From the NCBI GenBank assembly GCA_039980455.1, contig JBDXCG010000003.1:310001-374000 (forward strand): 64,000 nt of DNA, read 5' to 3'. The notes below the pieces were generated by a model that was given only the letters and a program-made list of their open reading frames with translations, was not told the DNA's origin and did no database searches. Below are positions 37,173 through 45,872 of the stretch, in pieces (position 1 is the stretch's first letter; each line of letters begins with the position of its first letter). Source of the DNA: CALINF01 sp039980455 (GTDB lineage Bacteria; Pseudomonadota; Gammaproteobacteria; Pseudomonadales; Halieaceae). The position numbers and the translations under genes are program-made.

Positions 37173-37198
37173 GGAGGGAGTGTAACAGAGCGTTGCGC

Positions 37199-37229
37199 AC
37201 AAAAAACCCCGCTCTTGGCGGGGTTTCTA
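37199..37229 (-). terminator. Rho-independent terminator after fdxA
   Basis: On the minus strand ACCCCGC and GCGGGGT form a stem with a five-base loop followed by TTTTTT, about 20 bases past the fdxA stop. The opposite strand also has a short T stretch, but no plus-strand gene ends here. Confidence 0.88.
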
Positions 37230-37249
37230 GTAGCATTTTCCGAGTTAGC

Positions 37250-37573
37250 TTATCGCTCTAGCAGTGCCAGTTTGTTGGGCTTGTTCTCCCACTCCTTGGC
37301 GTCTGCGGGTGATTCTTTCATTTCGGTGATATTCGGCCAGACTTCTGCCAGCTCGGCGTTCAACTCAAGGAAAACGAGCTGATCTTCGGGAATTTCGTCT
37401 TCCGCATAAATCGCGTCCACAGGGCACTCTGGCTCACATAGGGCGCAATCGATACATTCGTCAGGGTGAATAACGAGAAAGTTGGGGCCTTCATAGAAGC
37501 AATCGACCGGGCATACTTCTACACAGTCTGTATGCTTGCACTTGATGCACTGTTCGCCAACGATAAATGTCAT
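37250..37573 (-). CDS. fdxA: 7Fe ferredoxin
   Basis: 107 residues. Two cluster motifs are visible: CIKCKHTDCVEVCPVDCF near residues 9-25 (the [3Fe-4S] side with its extra cysteine) and CIDCALCEPECPVDAIY near 40-55 ([4Fe-4S]). The acidic C-terminal extension is typical of the FdxA/Azotobacter FdI type. A soluble electron carrier whose partner is unknown. It lies between mutS and the rpoS region as in Pseudomonas. Confidence 0.95.
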   Translation of the reverse strand: MTFIVGEQCIKCKHTDCVEVCPVDCFYEGPNFLVIHPDECIDCALCEPECPVDAIYAEDEIPEDQLVFLELNAELAEVWPNITEMKESPADAKEWENKPNKLALLER

Positions 37574-37656
37574 ATCCGGTTTTACCCTGCAGGTATGTTT
37601 CTAAACGAGCGGGCATTCTAACCGCAACCCCTTTTGAAGCCAAGTATGTGGCCTGA

Positions 37657-40230
37657 CTACTCCTTCAATTGCCCCTTGAGGCTGTATAGCAGATCGAGAG
37701 CCTGTCGCGGCGTTAGCTCGTCGATATCTAACGTATCGAGTTCTTTCACTACCGGGTGCGGCTCCGCCACGGCAAAGAGGTCGCTTTGAGCAACGCTTGC
37801 TGGCACTACTGAGTTATCCGCAGCTGCCGTGTTTCCTCGCTCTAGATCGGCAAGCTTGTCAGCGGCTGCATCCAAGACATTGTCGGGAATGCCGGCAAGC
37901 TTCGCGACCTGTAAGCCGAAGCTGCGATTGGCAGGTCCTTCCTGAATATGGTGTAGAAACACCACATGATCTTGATGTTCTGTGGCATCCAGGTGCACAT
38001 TAGCCATGGTTGTGCATTGCTGCGGCAACTGTGTCAGTTCAAAGTAATGGGTGGCAAAAAAAGTAAATGATTTAACGTTGCGTGCAAGTTCCACGGCTGC
38101 TGCCCACGCCAGGCTCAAACCATCAAAGGTGCTTGTACCGCGTCCAACCTCGTCCATCAGGATCAAACTGCGTGGCGTTGCGTTGTGCAGGATGTTTGCG
38201 GTCTCAGTCATCTCAACCATGAAGGTGGAGCGGCCACTGGCCAGATCGTCTGATGAGCCTATGCGAGTGAAAATCCGATCTATGGGAGCCAGCGTTACAG
38301 AAGAGGCTGGTACGTAGCTGCCTATATGGGCCAATAAGGCGATCACAGCGTTCTGCCGCATGTAAGTAGATTTACCACCCATGTTCGGCCCGGTGATCAA
38401 CAGCATGCGGCGATCGGCGTTGAGTAGAGTGTCGTTGCCGATAAACGGGTCTTCTAGCACCTGCTCTACAACCAGATGACGGCCCTGGTTTATTTCAAAG
38501 ACTTCTTCGGCGCAAAACTGAGGCCGGCACAGACGTAGGCTGTCAGCGCGTTCGGCAAGATTGGACAGAACATCAATCTCTGACACGGCTGCTGCGGTGT
38601 CTTGTAGTTGAGCCAGGTCGTCATTGAGCCGTTCAATCAACTCATCGTAGAGCGCTTTCTCACGAGCCAACGCGCGACTTTTGCTCGACAGTGCTTTGTC
38701 TTCGAACTGCTTGAGCTCAGGCGTTATGAATCGCTCTGCGTTCTTGAGAGTTTGGCGGCGTATGTACTCGGTGGGTGCCTGCTCGGATTGTGATCGACTA
38801 ATCTCGATATAGTAGCCGTGCACTCGGTTGTAGCCTACCTTCAAGCTGGCTATCCCAGTAGTTTCCCGCTCTCTGCGCTCAATCTCCAGAAGGTACTCGC
38901 CAGCGTTCGTACTTATTGCACGTAGCTCATCCAACTCTGCATCGTAGCCTTGCGCGATTACGCCGCCATCTCGGATCACCACCGGCGGATTCTCAATGAC
39001 CGCTTTTTGCAGGAGATCACACAATACGGGATAGTCACCGGCTTGTTCGCTGAGCAATTTCAGACGTGCGGAATCACAGTGTTTAAGCTCACTACGTAGG
39101 GGCGGCAGTGCAGCCAGAGAGCTCAGCAGTCGTGTAAGGTCTCGCGGTCTGGCCGATCGCAATGCCACACGGGCGAGAATACGCTCCATATCACCAATGG
39201 GCTTTAGCGCTTCGCGAACGGTTTCGTAGTAGTAATTGTTGCACAGCGTGGATATCGCCTGCTGTCTTTGTTCCAATGTGTCGATGTGGGTGAGTGGCCG
39301 ATGGAGCCAGCGCCTGAGCAGGCGGCTGCCCATGGCGGTTGTTCCTCGATCCAGTACCGACAACAGTGTATTGGTGTCGCCGCCTGCCAGGTTGGTGTCT
39401 ATTTCGAGGTTGCGTCGCGTCGCCGCATCCAGGATCACCGAGTCCGAGCGACTTTCGTGACCAATAGAGCGTATATGCGGCAGATTGCTGCGCTGGGTAT
39501 CTTTCACATACTGCAGCAAACATCCTGCTGCGGCGATGGCGAGATCCAGCTCATCACAGCCAAAACCCTGCAAATCATGGGTCTGAAACTGGGTGCTCAG
39601 AGCGCGGACGGCGCCAGCCGTATCGAATTCCCAGGCAGGCTGGGATCGAGCCCCTCTGCGCGTGGTGATTGCGGTGTGTCCGATGGTTTCCTGATACAGG
39701 GTTTCAGCTGGGTCAAGGCGCTGTAGTTCCCCACTGAGGGCTTCCTCAGAGTCAACTTCGAGTACCCGGAACCGACCACTACTAAGATCGAGATAGGCAA
39801 GCCCGAAGCGCATATCACGCTGCGCAACGGACAGGAGCAGGTTGTCTACACGTTCATCCAGGAGGGCTTCATCACTCAATGTGCCGGGTGTGACTACGCG
39901 CACAACCTTGCGCTCAACCGGGCCCTTGCTGGTGGCAGGGTCACCGATCTGTTCAACAATCGCCACAGCGACACCGTGCTTGACCAAGCGAGCTAAGTAA
40001 CCTTCAGCAGCGTGGTAGGGCACGCCGCACATGGGAATCGGCTGGCCACCCGATTTACCTCGGGCGGTGAGCGTAATATCGAGCAACTCTGCCGCGCGCT
40101 TGGCGTCGTCATAGAACAATTCGTAAAAATCGCCCATACGATAGAACACCAGCTCCTGCGGGTGTTCCTGCTTGATGCGCAGATATTGCTGCATCATAGG
40201 GGTGTGCTGGGTGGCGGTTTCAGCTGTCAT
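37657..40230 (-). CDS. mutS: DNA mismatch repair protein MutS
   Basis: 857 residues, full length. The mismatch-binding domain has the RMGDFYELFYDDA motif with the intercalating Phe. Core and clamp domains follow, then the ATPase with Walker A ITGPNMGGKSTYMRQ, Walker B ILMDEVGRGTSTFDGLSLAWA and FATHYFELTQL. The C-terminal tail ends DLLYSLKGQLKE, needed for tetramers. It recognises mismatches and small loops and recruits MutL. No defects seen. Confidence 0.97.
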   Translation of the reverse strand: MTAETATQHTPMMQQYLRIKQEHPQELVFYRMGDFYELFYDDAKRAAELLDITLTARGKSGGQPIPMCGVPYHAAEGYLARLVKHGVAVAIVEQIGDPATSKGPVERKVVRVVTPGTLSDEALLDERVDNLLLSVAQRDMRFGLAYLDLSSGRFRVLEVDSEEALSGELQRLDPAETLYQETIGHTAITTRRGARSQPAWEFDTAGAVRALSTQFQTHDLQGFGCDELDLAIAAAGCLLQYVKDTQRSNLPHIRSIGHESRSDSVILDAATRRNLEIDTNLAGGDTNTLLSVLDRGTTAMGSRLLRRWLHRPLTHIDTLEQRQQAISTLCNNYYYETVREALKPIGDMERILARVALRSARPRDLTRLLSSLAALPPLRSELKHCDSARLKLLSEQAGDYPVLCDLLQKAVIENPPVVIRDGGVIAQGYDAELDELRAISTNAGEYLLEIERRERETTGIASLKVGYNRVHGYYIEISRSQSEQAPTEYIRRQTLKNAERFITPELKQFEDKALSSKSRALAREKALYDELIERLNDDLAQLQDTAAAVSEIDVLSNLAERADSLRLCRPQFCAEEVFEINQGRHLVVEQVLEDPFIGNDTLLNADRRMLLITGPNMGGKSTYMRQNAVIALLAHIGSYVPASSVTLAPIDRIFTRIGSSDDLASGRSTFMVEMTETANILHNATPRSLILMDEVGRGTSTFDGLSLAWAAAVELARNVKSFTFFATHYFELTQLPQQCTTMANVHLDATEHQDHVVFLHHIQEGPANRSFGLQVAKLAGIPDNVLDAAADKLADLERGNTAAADNSVVPASVAQSDLFAVAEPHPVVKELDTLDIDELTPRQALDLLYSLKGQLKE

Positions 40231-40397
40231 AGTGATGTGGTTCAGGGGCGTTTGGAGAAACGAAACCGACAGTAGATTGACGGACGCGCAAGGTCAAGCT
40301 TTGCTGCCCCTTGATCGATTGATAACGGGCATGTCCGACGCCTTCCGGCTCTCAACTCTTGGCTATAGCCACCACATTCACGGGTAATAGTTCGCCG

Positions 40398-40425
40398 TTA
40401 CGCGAGCAGCGTTGGCCTGTATAAT
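40398..40425 (+). promoter_or_regulatory. Possible promoter for the DEAD-box helicase gene
   Basis: A perfect TATAAT at 40420-40425 lies about 52 bases before the helicase ATG in the mutS-helicase divergent region. A weak TTACGC at 40398-40403 is 16 bases upstream of it. The -35 match is poor, so the call rests on the -10 box. Confidence 0.4.
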
Positions 40426-40477
40426 TGGCGCTTAGGGCGCAATAGTTGCCCGCTCATCCCGTCAGGACGCTATACCC

Positions 40478-42376
40478 ATGTCATCAGAAAGTACTATCAC
40501 CAGCTTTGCCGAGTTGGCGTTACCTCAGTCGCTGCAAAAGGCGTTAAACGATGTGGGCTATGAGACCCCATCCGCGATTCAAGCGATGACGATTCCACCA
40601 TTACTTGCCGGACGCGACCTCGTTGGCCAGGCGCAAACCGGTACTGGTAAAACCGCTGCGTTCGCGCTGCCAGCACTCGCCAACCTTGATCTCAGCAAAA
40701 AATCGCCACAGGTATTGGTGCTTGCACCCACTCGGGAGCTGGCAATACAGGTAGCGGAGGCTTTCCAGAAGTATGCTCACCACTTGAAGGGGTTTCATGT
40801 ACTGCCCATCTATGGCGGTTCGGATATGAGAACGCAACTGCGTCAGCTTGATCGTGGCGTACAGGTGATTGTGGGGACGCCCGGGCGGGTGATGGATCAT
40901 ATACGACGTGGTTCTCTGAAGCTGGATGGTCTGAAGACGCTGGTGCTGGATGAAGCCGATGAAATGCTGCGCATGGGTTTCATTGATGACGTTGAATGGA
41001 TCCTCGACCAGACGCCTGCTGATCGCCAGATTGCCCTGTTCTCGGCGACGATGCCTGATGCCATCCGCCGTATTGCCAAAAAACACCTGAGTGACCCACA
41101 GGAAATCACTATTAAGGTTTCCACGGTAACCAATGCCTCCATTCGTCAGCGCGTATGGATGACAGCCGGCGTGCACAAGCTGGATGCGCTCACCAGAATA
41201 CTCGAAGTTGAAGATCACGACGGCGTTATTGTGTTCGTGCGAACGCGAATTGCCACGGCAGAGCTCGCTGAAAAACTGGCGGCGCGTGGCTATGCCACGG
41301 CAGCGTTAAACGGCGATATTCCACAGCAGCAGCGCGAAAAGACGGTAGATAACCTCAAGAAGGGGCGTCTTGATATTCTGGTGGCTACCGACGTCGCCGC
41401 GCGCGGTCTTGATGTTGAACGTATCAGTCACGTGATCAACTATGATATTCCCTACGATGTCGAAGCCTATGTGCATCGAATCGGTCGTACAGGGCGAGCG
41501 GGGCGTTCAGGCGAGGCCATACTCTTTGCAGCCAATCGAGAGCGCCGTCTGTTAAGGGCGATTGAAAAGGCCACCAGCCAGACAATTGAAAAGCTGGTGC
41601 TACCCACGCCAGAAGAAGTGAAAGGCAAGCGACTCTCACGCTTCAAGCAAAAAATTTCCCAGACACTCGATACGGGTGAGTTGGACGCCTATCGCACCCT
41701 GGTGGAGGAGTACCAGCACGAACACGGTGTGCCGGTTATTGAAATTGCCGCGGCGCTCGCAGCCTTGGCGCATGATGCAAAGCCGCAGACCTCAGATAAG
41801 AAAAGCCTCAAGTCTCCAGCCTCGGGGAGTGCGTCTGACCGACAGAGTCCCCGTGCTAAAAAAGAGGATAGATCGCCACGAGACAAGCGCCCCGACAGGG
41901 CGCCTAAAGCTGAAAAAGCGCCGAAGGTAGACAAAGAATATTCCGCTGAGAAAGTGCGTGGTGATCGCCCTCGCCGTGATGGCGCAGATCGAGAAGTCTC
42001 ACCACCGGAGAAAGGTATGGACCGTTTTCGCTTAGAGGTCGGCCATAAAGATCAGGTAAAACCGGGTAATATTGTCGGTGCAATTGCTAACGAAGCAGAG
42101 ATTGATGCCGAGTACATCGGTAGCATTAAGATCTATGAGGATCACAGTACCGTTGACCTACCGGAAGGAATGCCTAAAGAAATCTTCAAACACCTCAAGT
42201 CGGTGTGGGTGAGTGGTCAGCGACTGCAGATTTCACGCCTGAAGGGTGCCGCACGATCGACTGATAGCGGAGGCATGGCTGCAGCCGAGTCCAAGCCCAA
42301 ATCAAAACCTAAAGCCAAGCAGGCGAGCGACACACCCAAGCGAAAACCCAAGCCCAAGAAGTCGCCCAGACATTAG
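40478..42376 (+). CDS. deaD: DEAD-box RNA helicase (DeaD/CsdA type)
   Basis: 632 residues. Helicase core with Q motif (PSAIQAMTIPPLL), Walker A AQTGTGKTAAFALPAL, PTRELAIQ, VLDEADEML, FSATMPD and HRIGRTGRAGRSG. A basic, low-complexity linker (about 440-520; many Lys/Arg/Ser/Pro) leads to a DbpA-type RNA-binding domain (RLEVGHKDQVKPGNIVGAIAN, then DLPEGMPKEIFKHLKSVWV). It ends in a Lys/Pro-rich tail. Expected roles are ribosome assembly and cold-shock RNA unwinding. Confidence 0.93.
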   Translation: MSSESTITSFAELALPQSLQKALNDVGYETPSAIQAMTIPPLLAGRDLVGQAQTGTGKTAAFALPALANLDLSKKSPQVLVLAPTRELAIQVAEAFQKYAHHLKGFHVLPIYGGSDMRTQLRQLDRGVQVIVGTPGRVMDHIRRGSLKLDGLKTLVLDEADEMLRMGFIDDVEWILDQTPADRQIALFSATMPDAIRRIAKKHLSDPQEITIKVSTVTNASIRQRVWMTAGVHKLDALTRILEVEDHDGVIVFVRTRIATAELAEKLAARGYATAALNGDIPQQQREKTVDNLKKGRLDILVATDVAARGLDVERISHVINYDIPYDVEAYVHRIGRTGRAGRSGEAILFAANRERRLLRAIEKATSQTIEKLVLPTPEEVKGKRLSRFKQKISQTLDTGELDAYRTLVEEYQHEHGVPVIEIAAALAALAHDAKPQTSDKKSLKSPASGSASDRQSPRAKKEDRSPRDKRPDRAPKAEKAPKVDKEYSAEKVRGDRPRRDGADREVSPPEKGMDRFRLEVGHKDQVKPGNIVGAIANEAEIDAEYIGSIKIYEDHSTVDLPEGMPKEIFKHLKSVWVSGQRLQISRLKGAARSTDSGGMAAAESKPKSKPKAKQASDTPKRKPKPKKSPRH

Positions 42377-42600
42377 GCAAGATTGATTAAATCTAGTATT
42401 ACTGGTGGTAGCGCTGTGCACTGTTGTAGCGCGCTGTAGATGCTCTCTGCGCTGAAATGGGTCATTGAGGTTGTACTTTTCCGGTAAGGGTGAAAGTTGG
42501 ATTTGCGACTGCACTACCTGCGACTTCAGATGATTTTCGGACACTGCTGTACGATGGCCTAAAAGTTGCTTCTCTTGGTCACTGACCCAGAGAAGCACTT

Positions 42601-44004
42601 ATGACTCAGCCTAAAAATCGCAACAACGAGCAACCTGCATATACGCAGTTTGAGCAGCTGGGTTGGCGCACCCGTCCAGGTATTTTGGCCAAACAGGCCA
42701 CCAGCGCTCAGTCCGTTCATGCTCTGCTTGGTTATTTTTTGTCCGATCGGAGCTCGCCTTCGCCGTTTCCCGGCCGAGACATGTTGTTAGACAGTGGCTT
42801 GTTTGAATGGGGTGTGGCGCCGCCCTTGGAGCGCGTTATCCGCTCTGCCTTTGAACTCGACTACCTGCTCACACTGCCACAGGTATTCCGCAATAGTATT
42901 TCTGTCGTCGAGCCTTGGAAAAATGTGGGTATCAACGTGCAGGGAGAGGAGGTACGTGCGTCCAAAAATATTGCCTATATCCTTCAGCAAGTAGCCGATG
43001 CCGATACTACGCTTTACCCCGTGTGGCAAAGTGGTATCAAAGAACCGGAACGACTTGCCAGCGTGATGAGTGCAGGCCTTGCGACTGTGGTGCAAGGCGG
43101 AAATCCATCTGCTTATGATCCAGATAGTTTTAGCGGCTCAGCTGCGCCACTTGATGACCTTTTGTCGTTGATAGATCAGCTGTTGATGAGTCGTTCTGCA
43201 CAGAGTGCGCCGTGTATTTTTGTCTGTCTTGGTCATCAGCTGGCAATGCAGTCTCATATTCGACTTATCAGACAAGCCGTCCAAGAGGTAGCCCGCTTGG
43301 ATCACCTTCCGCTCGATGCCAACGATTTAGTTCTGACTTCGCTACGGCGAGTCTGTCAGACAATACAGAGCGTAGGCGAATCACTGGTAGTGCTTAAAGG
43401 TGGTGCCGCCATTGCCACAGGTTGGGAAGACAGGTTGTTTGCGGTAGCACGCAATGAAGAGTTCGAAGTTGGCGCAAGACGACTTCAGCCCTATAGACGC
43501 GGTCCGGGGCTCGATCACATACCGGGTGAACTGCACGATGCTCATGCGCTGATTGCAGATGAACTAGACGGGGTTATCGATAGCATGCTCTCGATGGAGC
43601 GCGACTTGTCGATTGCCATGTTTCATGGCGATGAGGTCAATGAGGAGGCAGCACTTTTTGCCAACTGGGCTTATAAGCTCTTGCACGATACGCTGGTGCC
43701 GATTCGTTATGAGATCGCGGTGAGTCCACTGTCATGGCTTTTAAAGTTACCCTACGCGCTGGAAATTCTCTCGCAAACACAAGTGGATGAGTATCACTGG
43801 ACCGAGGTGTCCACTACCTGCATTTATTACAAGGACTGGGAGACCCACACCATCCGTCGTTCGTTCACGTGTCAGTTTCACCCTGAGCTCATGGCAGATA
43901 TCCGTGATATCGGTCGACGTGAAGGGCCGCGCTACGCAGAACTCAAAGACAACGACGGAGTACGCTTGCTTACTCGCCTTTTGTACCACGGCATGCAGGA
44001 ATAA
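42601..44004 (+). CDS. Divergent class I glutamine amidotransferase-like protein
   Basis: 467 residues, not recognised as a named enzyme. CIFVCLGHQLAMQ (residues 205-217) has the nucleophile elbow CxGHQ with Cys209, and TCQFHPELMADI near 425-433 gives the His427/Glu429 pair, as in GuaA- and PyrG-type glutaminase domains. The Cys-to-His spacing of 218 residues is far longer than the roughly 80-140 of standard domains, implying an insertion, and about 190 N-terminal residues have no motif I know. No synthetase or ammonia-acceptor domain is seen. It lies 154 bases before adhC, with AGAGAAG before the ATG. Function unknown. Confidence 0.8.
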   Translation: MTQPKNRNNEQPAYTQFEQLGWRTRPGILAKQATSAQSVHALLGYFLSDRSSPSPFPGRDMLLDSGLFEWGVAPPLERVIRSAFELDYLLTLPQVFRNSISVVEPWKNVGINVQGEEVRASKNIAYILQQVADADTTLYPVWQSGIKEPERLASVMSAGLATVVQGGNPSAYDPDSFSGSAAPLDDLLSLIDQLLMSRSAQSAPCIFVCLGHQLAMQSHIRLIRQAVQEVARLDHLPLDANDLVLTSLRRVCQTIQSVGESLVVLKGGAAIATGWEDRLFAVARNEEFEVGARRLQPYRRGPGLDHIPGELHDAHALIADELDGVIDSMLSMERDLSIAMFHGDEVNEEAALFANWAYKLLHDTLVPIRYEIAVSPLSWLLKLPYALEILSQTQVDEYHWTEVSTTCIYYKDWETHTIRRSFTCQFHPELMADIRDIGRREGPRYAELKDNDGVRLLTRLLYHGMQE

Positions 44005-44157
44005 TTCTGTCATCAGTGACCCACCAAGACCGCCTCGCTCCCGCTTATCCACTATGGGTTATTGATAATAATTCGTGCCAGTTGTTCTTTTAGTTGTGAA
44101 CGCGTTAAATGTCAGCTCCGACATCATTCGTATAAATAACAATAGGAGTCTGAGGCA

Positions 44158-45264
44158 ATGAAGACACAAGCAGCTGTCGCTTTCGGAGCAGGCAAACCGC
44201 TCGAGGTAGTGGAAGTTGATCTGGAGGGCCCGCGCGCGGGTGAGGTGCTCGTTGAAGTCAAAGCGACGGGTGTGTGTCATACCGATGCGTTCACGCTTTC
44301 AGGCGACGATCCAGAGGGCGCCTTTCCAGCGATTCTTGGTCATGAAGGCGCCGGTATTGTGGTTGATGTGGGTCCAGGTGTAACCAGTGTGAAGCCTGGG
44401 GACCATGTGATTCCACTGTATACGCCAGAGTGTCGTGAGTGCGATTTTTGCCTTCACCCCAAAACTAATCTCTGCCAGGCAGTACGCGAAACTCAGGGTC
44501 AGGGCATGATGCCTGATGGCACCAGTCGTTTTTCTCTCGATGGTGAGCCCATATTGCATTACATGGGCTGCTCCACCTTCTCCAACTACACAGTGTTACC
44601 GGAAATTGCCCTGGCTAAAGTGCGTGAGGATGCGCCTTTTGACAAGATCTGTTACATCGGCTGCGGCGTGACAACCGGTATCGGCGCGGTGGCGTTTACG
44701 ATGAAAGTTGAGCCGGGCTCAACGGTCGCGGTATTTGGCCTGGGCGGAATCGGACTTAACGTCATTCAAGGTGCCAAGATGGTAGGCGCTACCCGTATCA
44801 TTGGCGTTGACCTTAACCCCGACAAGATAGAACTGGCTAAGCGCTTTGGCATGACAGACTTTGTGAATCCGAGTGAAGTAGACGATGTCGTGCAGCACTT
44901 GATCGAAATGACGGGCGGTGGCGTGGATTACAGTTTTGAATGTATCGGTAACGTGAATGTGATGCGTCAAGCGCTGGAATGTTGTCACAAGGGCTGGGGT
45001 CAAAGTTGTATTATTGGCGTGGCTGGGGCTGGTCAGGAGATTGCGACACGCCCGTTTCAGCTGGTTACCGGCCGATCCTGGCGGGGAACAGCCTTCGGCG
45101 GTGCACGAGGCCGCACTGACGTGCCCAAAATTGTAGATTGGTATATGGAAAACAAGATCAATATTGACGACCTGATAACCCATACCATGCCCCTAAAGGA
45201 CATTAATAAGGCCTTCGATTTGATGCACTCAGGAGAGAGTATTCGCTCCGTCGTTCTTTACTGA
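44158..45264 (+). CDS. adhC: S-(hydroxymethyl)glutathione dehydrogenase (class III ADH)
   Basis: 368 residues. Zinc motifs: catalytic GVCHTDAFTL and GHEGAGIV, and the structural site CRECDFCLHPKTNLC. The NAD fold has VFGLGGIGLNVIQGAK, and CGVTTGIGAV supplies the last catalytic-zinc cysteine. GRSWRGTAFGGARGR near residue 310 is typical of class III. It oxidises the glutathione adduct of formaldehyde to S-formylglutathione. AGGAG precedes the ATG. The formate dehydrogenase genes follow, completing oxidation towards CO2; an S-formylglutathione hydrolase gene (fghA) is not seen here. Confidence 0.96.
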   Translation: MKTQAAVAFGAGKPLEVVEVDLEGPRAGEVLVEVKATGVCHTDAFTLSGDDPEGAFPAILGHEGAGIVVDVGPGVTSVKPGDHVIPLYTPECRECDFCLHPKTNLCQAVRETQGQGMMPDGTSRFSLDGEPILHYMGCSTFSNYTVLPEIALAKVREDAPFDKICYIGCGVTTGIGAVAFTMKVEPGSTVAVFGLGGIGLNVIQGAKMVGATRIIGVDLNPDKIELAKRFGMTDFVNPSEVDDVVQHLIEMTGGGVDYSFECIGNVNVMRQALECCHKGWGQSCIIGVAGAGQEIATRPFQLVTGRSWRGTAFGGARGRTDVPKIVDWYMENKINIDDLITHTMPLKDINKAFDLMHSGESIRSVVLY

Positions 45265-45272
45265 TTTCCCTT

Positions 45273-45296
45273 TGCAGCTCATCTAGAAGAGCTGCA
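45273..45296 (+). terminator. Hairpin after adhC
   Basis: TGCAGCTC (45273-45280) and GAGCTGCA (45289-45296) form a perfect 8-bp stem with an 8-base loop, nine bases past the adhC stop. No T-run follows, so it is either an mRNA-stabilising 3' hairpin or a weak or Rho-assisted terminator. Confidence 0.5.
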
Positions 45297-45315
45297 CGAT
45301 CTTCGCTCTAACCCA

Positions 45316-45358
45316 TTGCAAGCCGGATGATTCGTCTGGCTTGCAAGCGTTTGACGCT
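45316..45358 (+). promoter_or_regulatory. Strong hairpin with overlapping alternative stem before fdsG
   Basis: TTGCAAGCC (45316-45324) pairs with GGCTTGCAA (45338-45346), extended by G-U, G-C and A-U pairs to a 12-bp stem with a 7-base loop. A second small stem, AGCGT/ACGCT (45346-45358), shares one base with the first. They lie 11 or more bases before the fdsG GTG. This could be an attenuator or an mRNA-processing or stability element; no ligand-binding riboswitch fold was recognised. Confidence 0.5.
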
Positions 45359-45368
45359 GGGTTAACAT

Positions 45369-45872
45369 GTGAAGGTACTCCAAAACTGTACGGAGAGACG
45401 TTTGCAGCAGGATCAAGTTGTAACCGCATGTATCGAGCGCTATCGGTCCACAGCCGGGGGCTTGCTGCCTCTGTTACATGATTTGCAGGCCCATCTGGGT
45501 TATATCCCCTCTGAGAGCGTGTCCGAAATCGCGTCGGCACTGAATCTGTCTCGGGCCGAGGTTCATGGTGTGATTACCTTTTACCATGATTTTCGTACCG
45601 AAAAGGGCGGACGGCATCGTGTTCAGATTTGCTGCGCAGAGGCCTGCCAGGCGATGGGCGCGCAAAAGTTGCAAGCCCATGCGATGCACGCTTTAGGTGT
45701 AGCGATGGGCGAAACTTCTGCCGATGGTCGCGTCACCCTGGAACCCGTTTACTGTCTCGGAAACTGTGCGTGCTCGCCGTCAGTGCGCATCGATGAGGAA
45801 GTCCACGCGCGAGTCGATGCCCGGCGCTTCGATCAATTGCTGAACGCACTAGATGACGAGGGCAAAGCATGA
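45369..45872 (+). CDS. fdsG: NAD-dependent formate dehydrogenase gamma subunit
   Basis: 167 residues from a GTG; a TTG 11 codons on, preceded by GGAGAG, is an alternative start. It is NuoE-like, with a thioredoxin-fold [2Fe-2S] domain and cysteines in ICCAEACQAMG and YCLGNCACSPSVRID. The N-terminal helical part LLPLLHDLQAHLGYIPSESV is typical. It passes electrons with FdsB. Its stop overlaps the fdsB start (ATGA). Confidence 0.92.
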   Translation: MKVLQNCTERRLQQDQVVTACIERYRSTAGGLLPLLHDLQAHLGYIPSESVSEIASALNLSRAEVHGVITFYHDFRTEKGGRHRVQICCAEACQAMGAQKLQAHAMHALGVAMGETSADGRVTLEPVYCLGNCACSPSVRIDEEVHARVDARRFDQLLNALDDEGKA

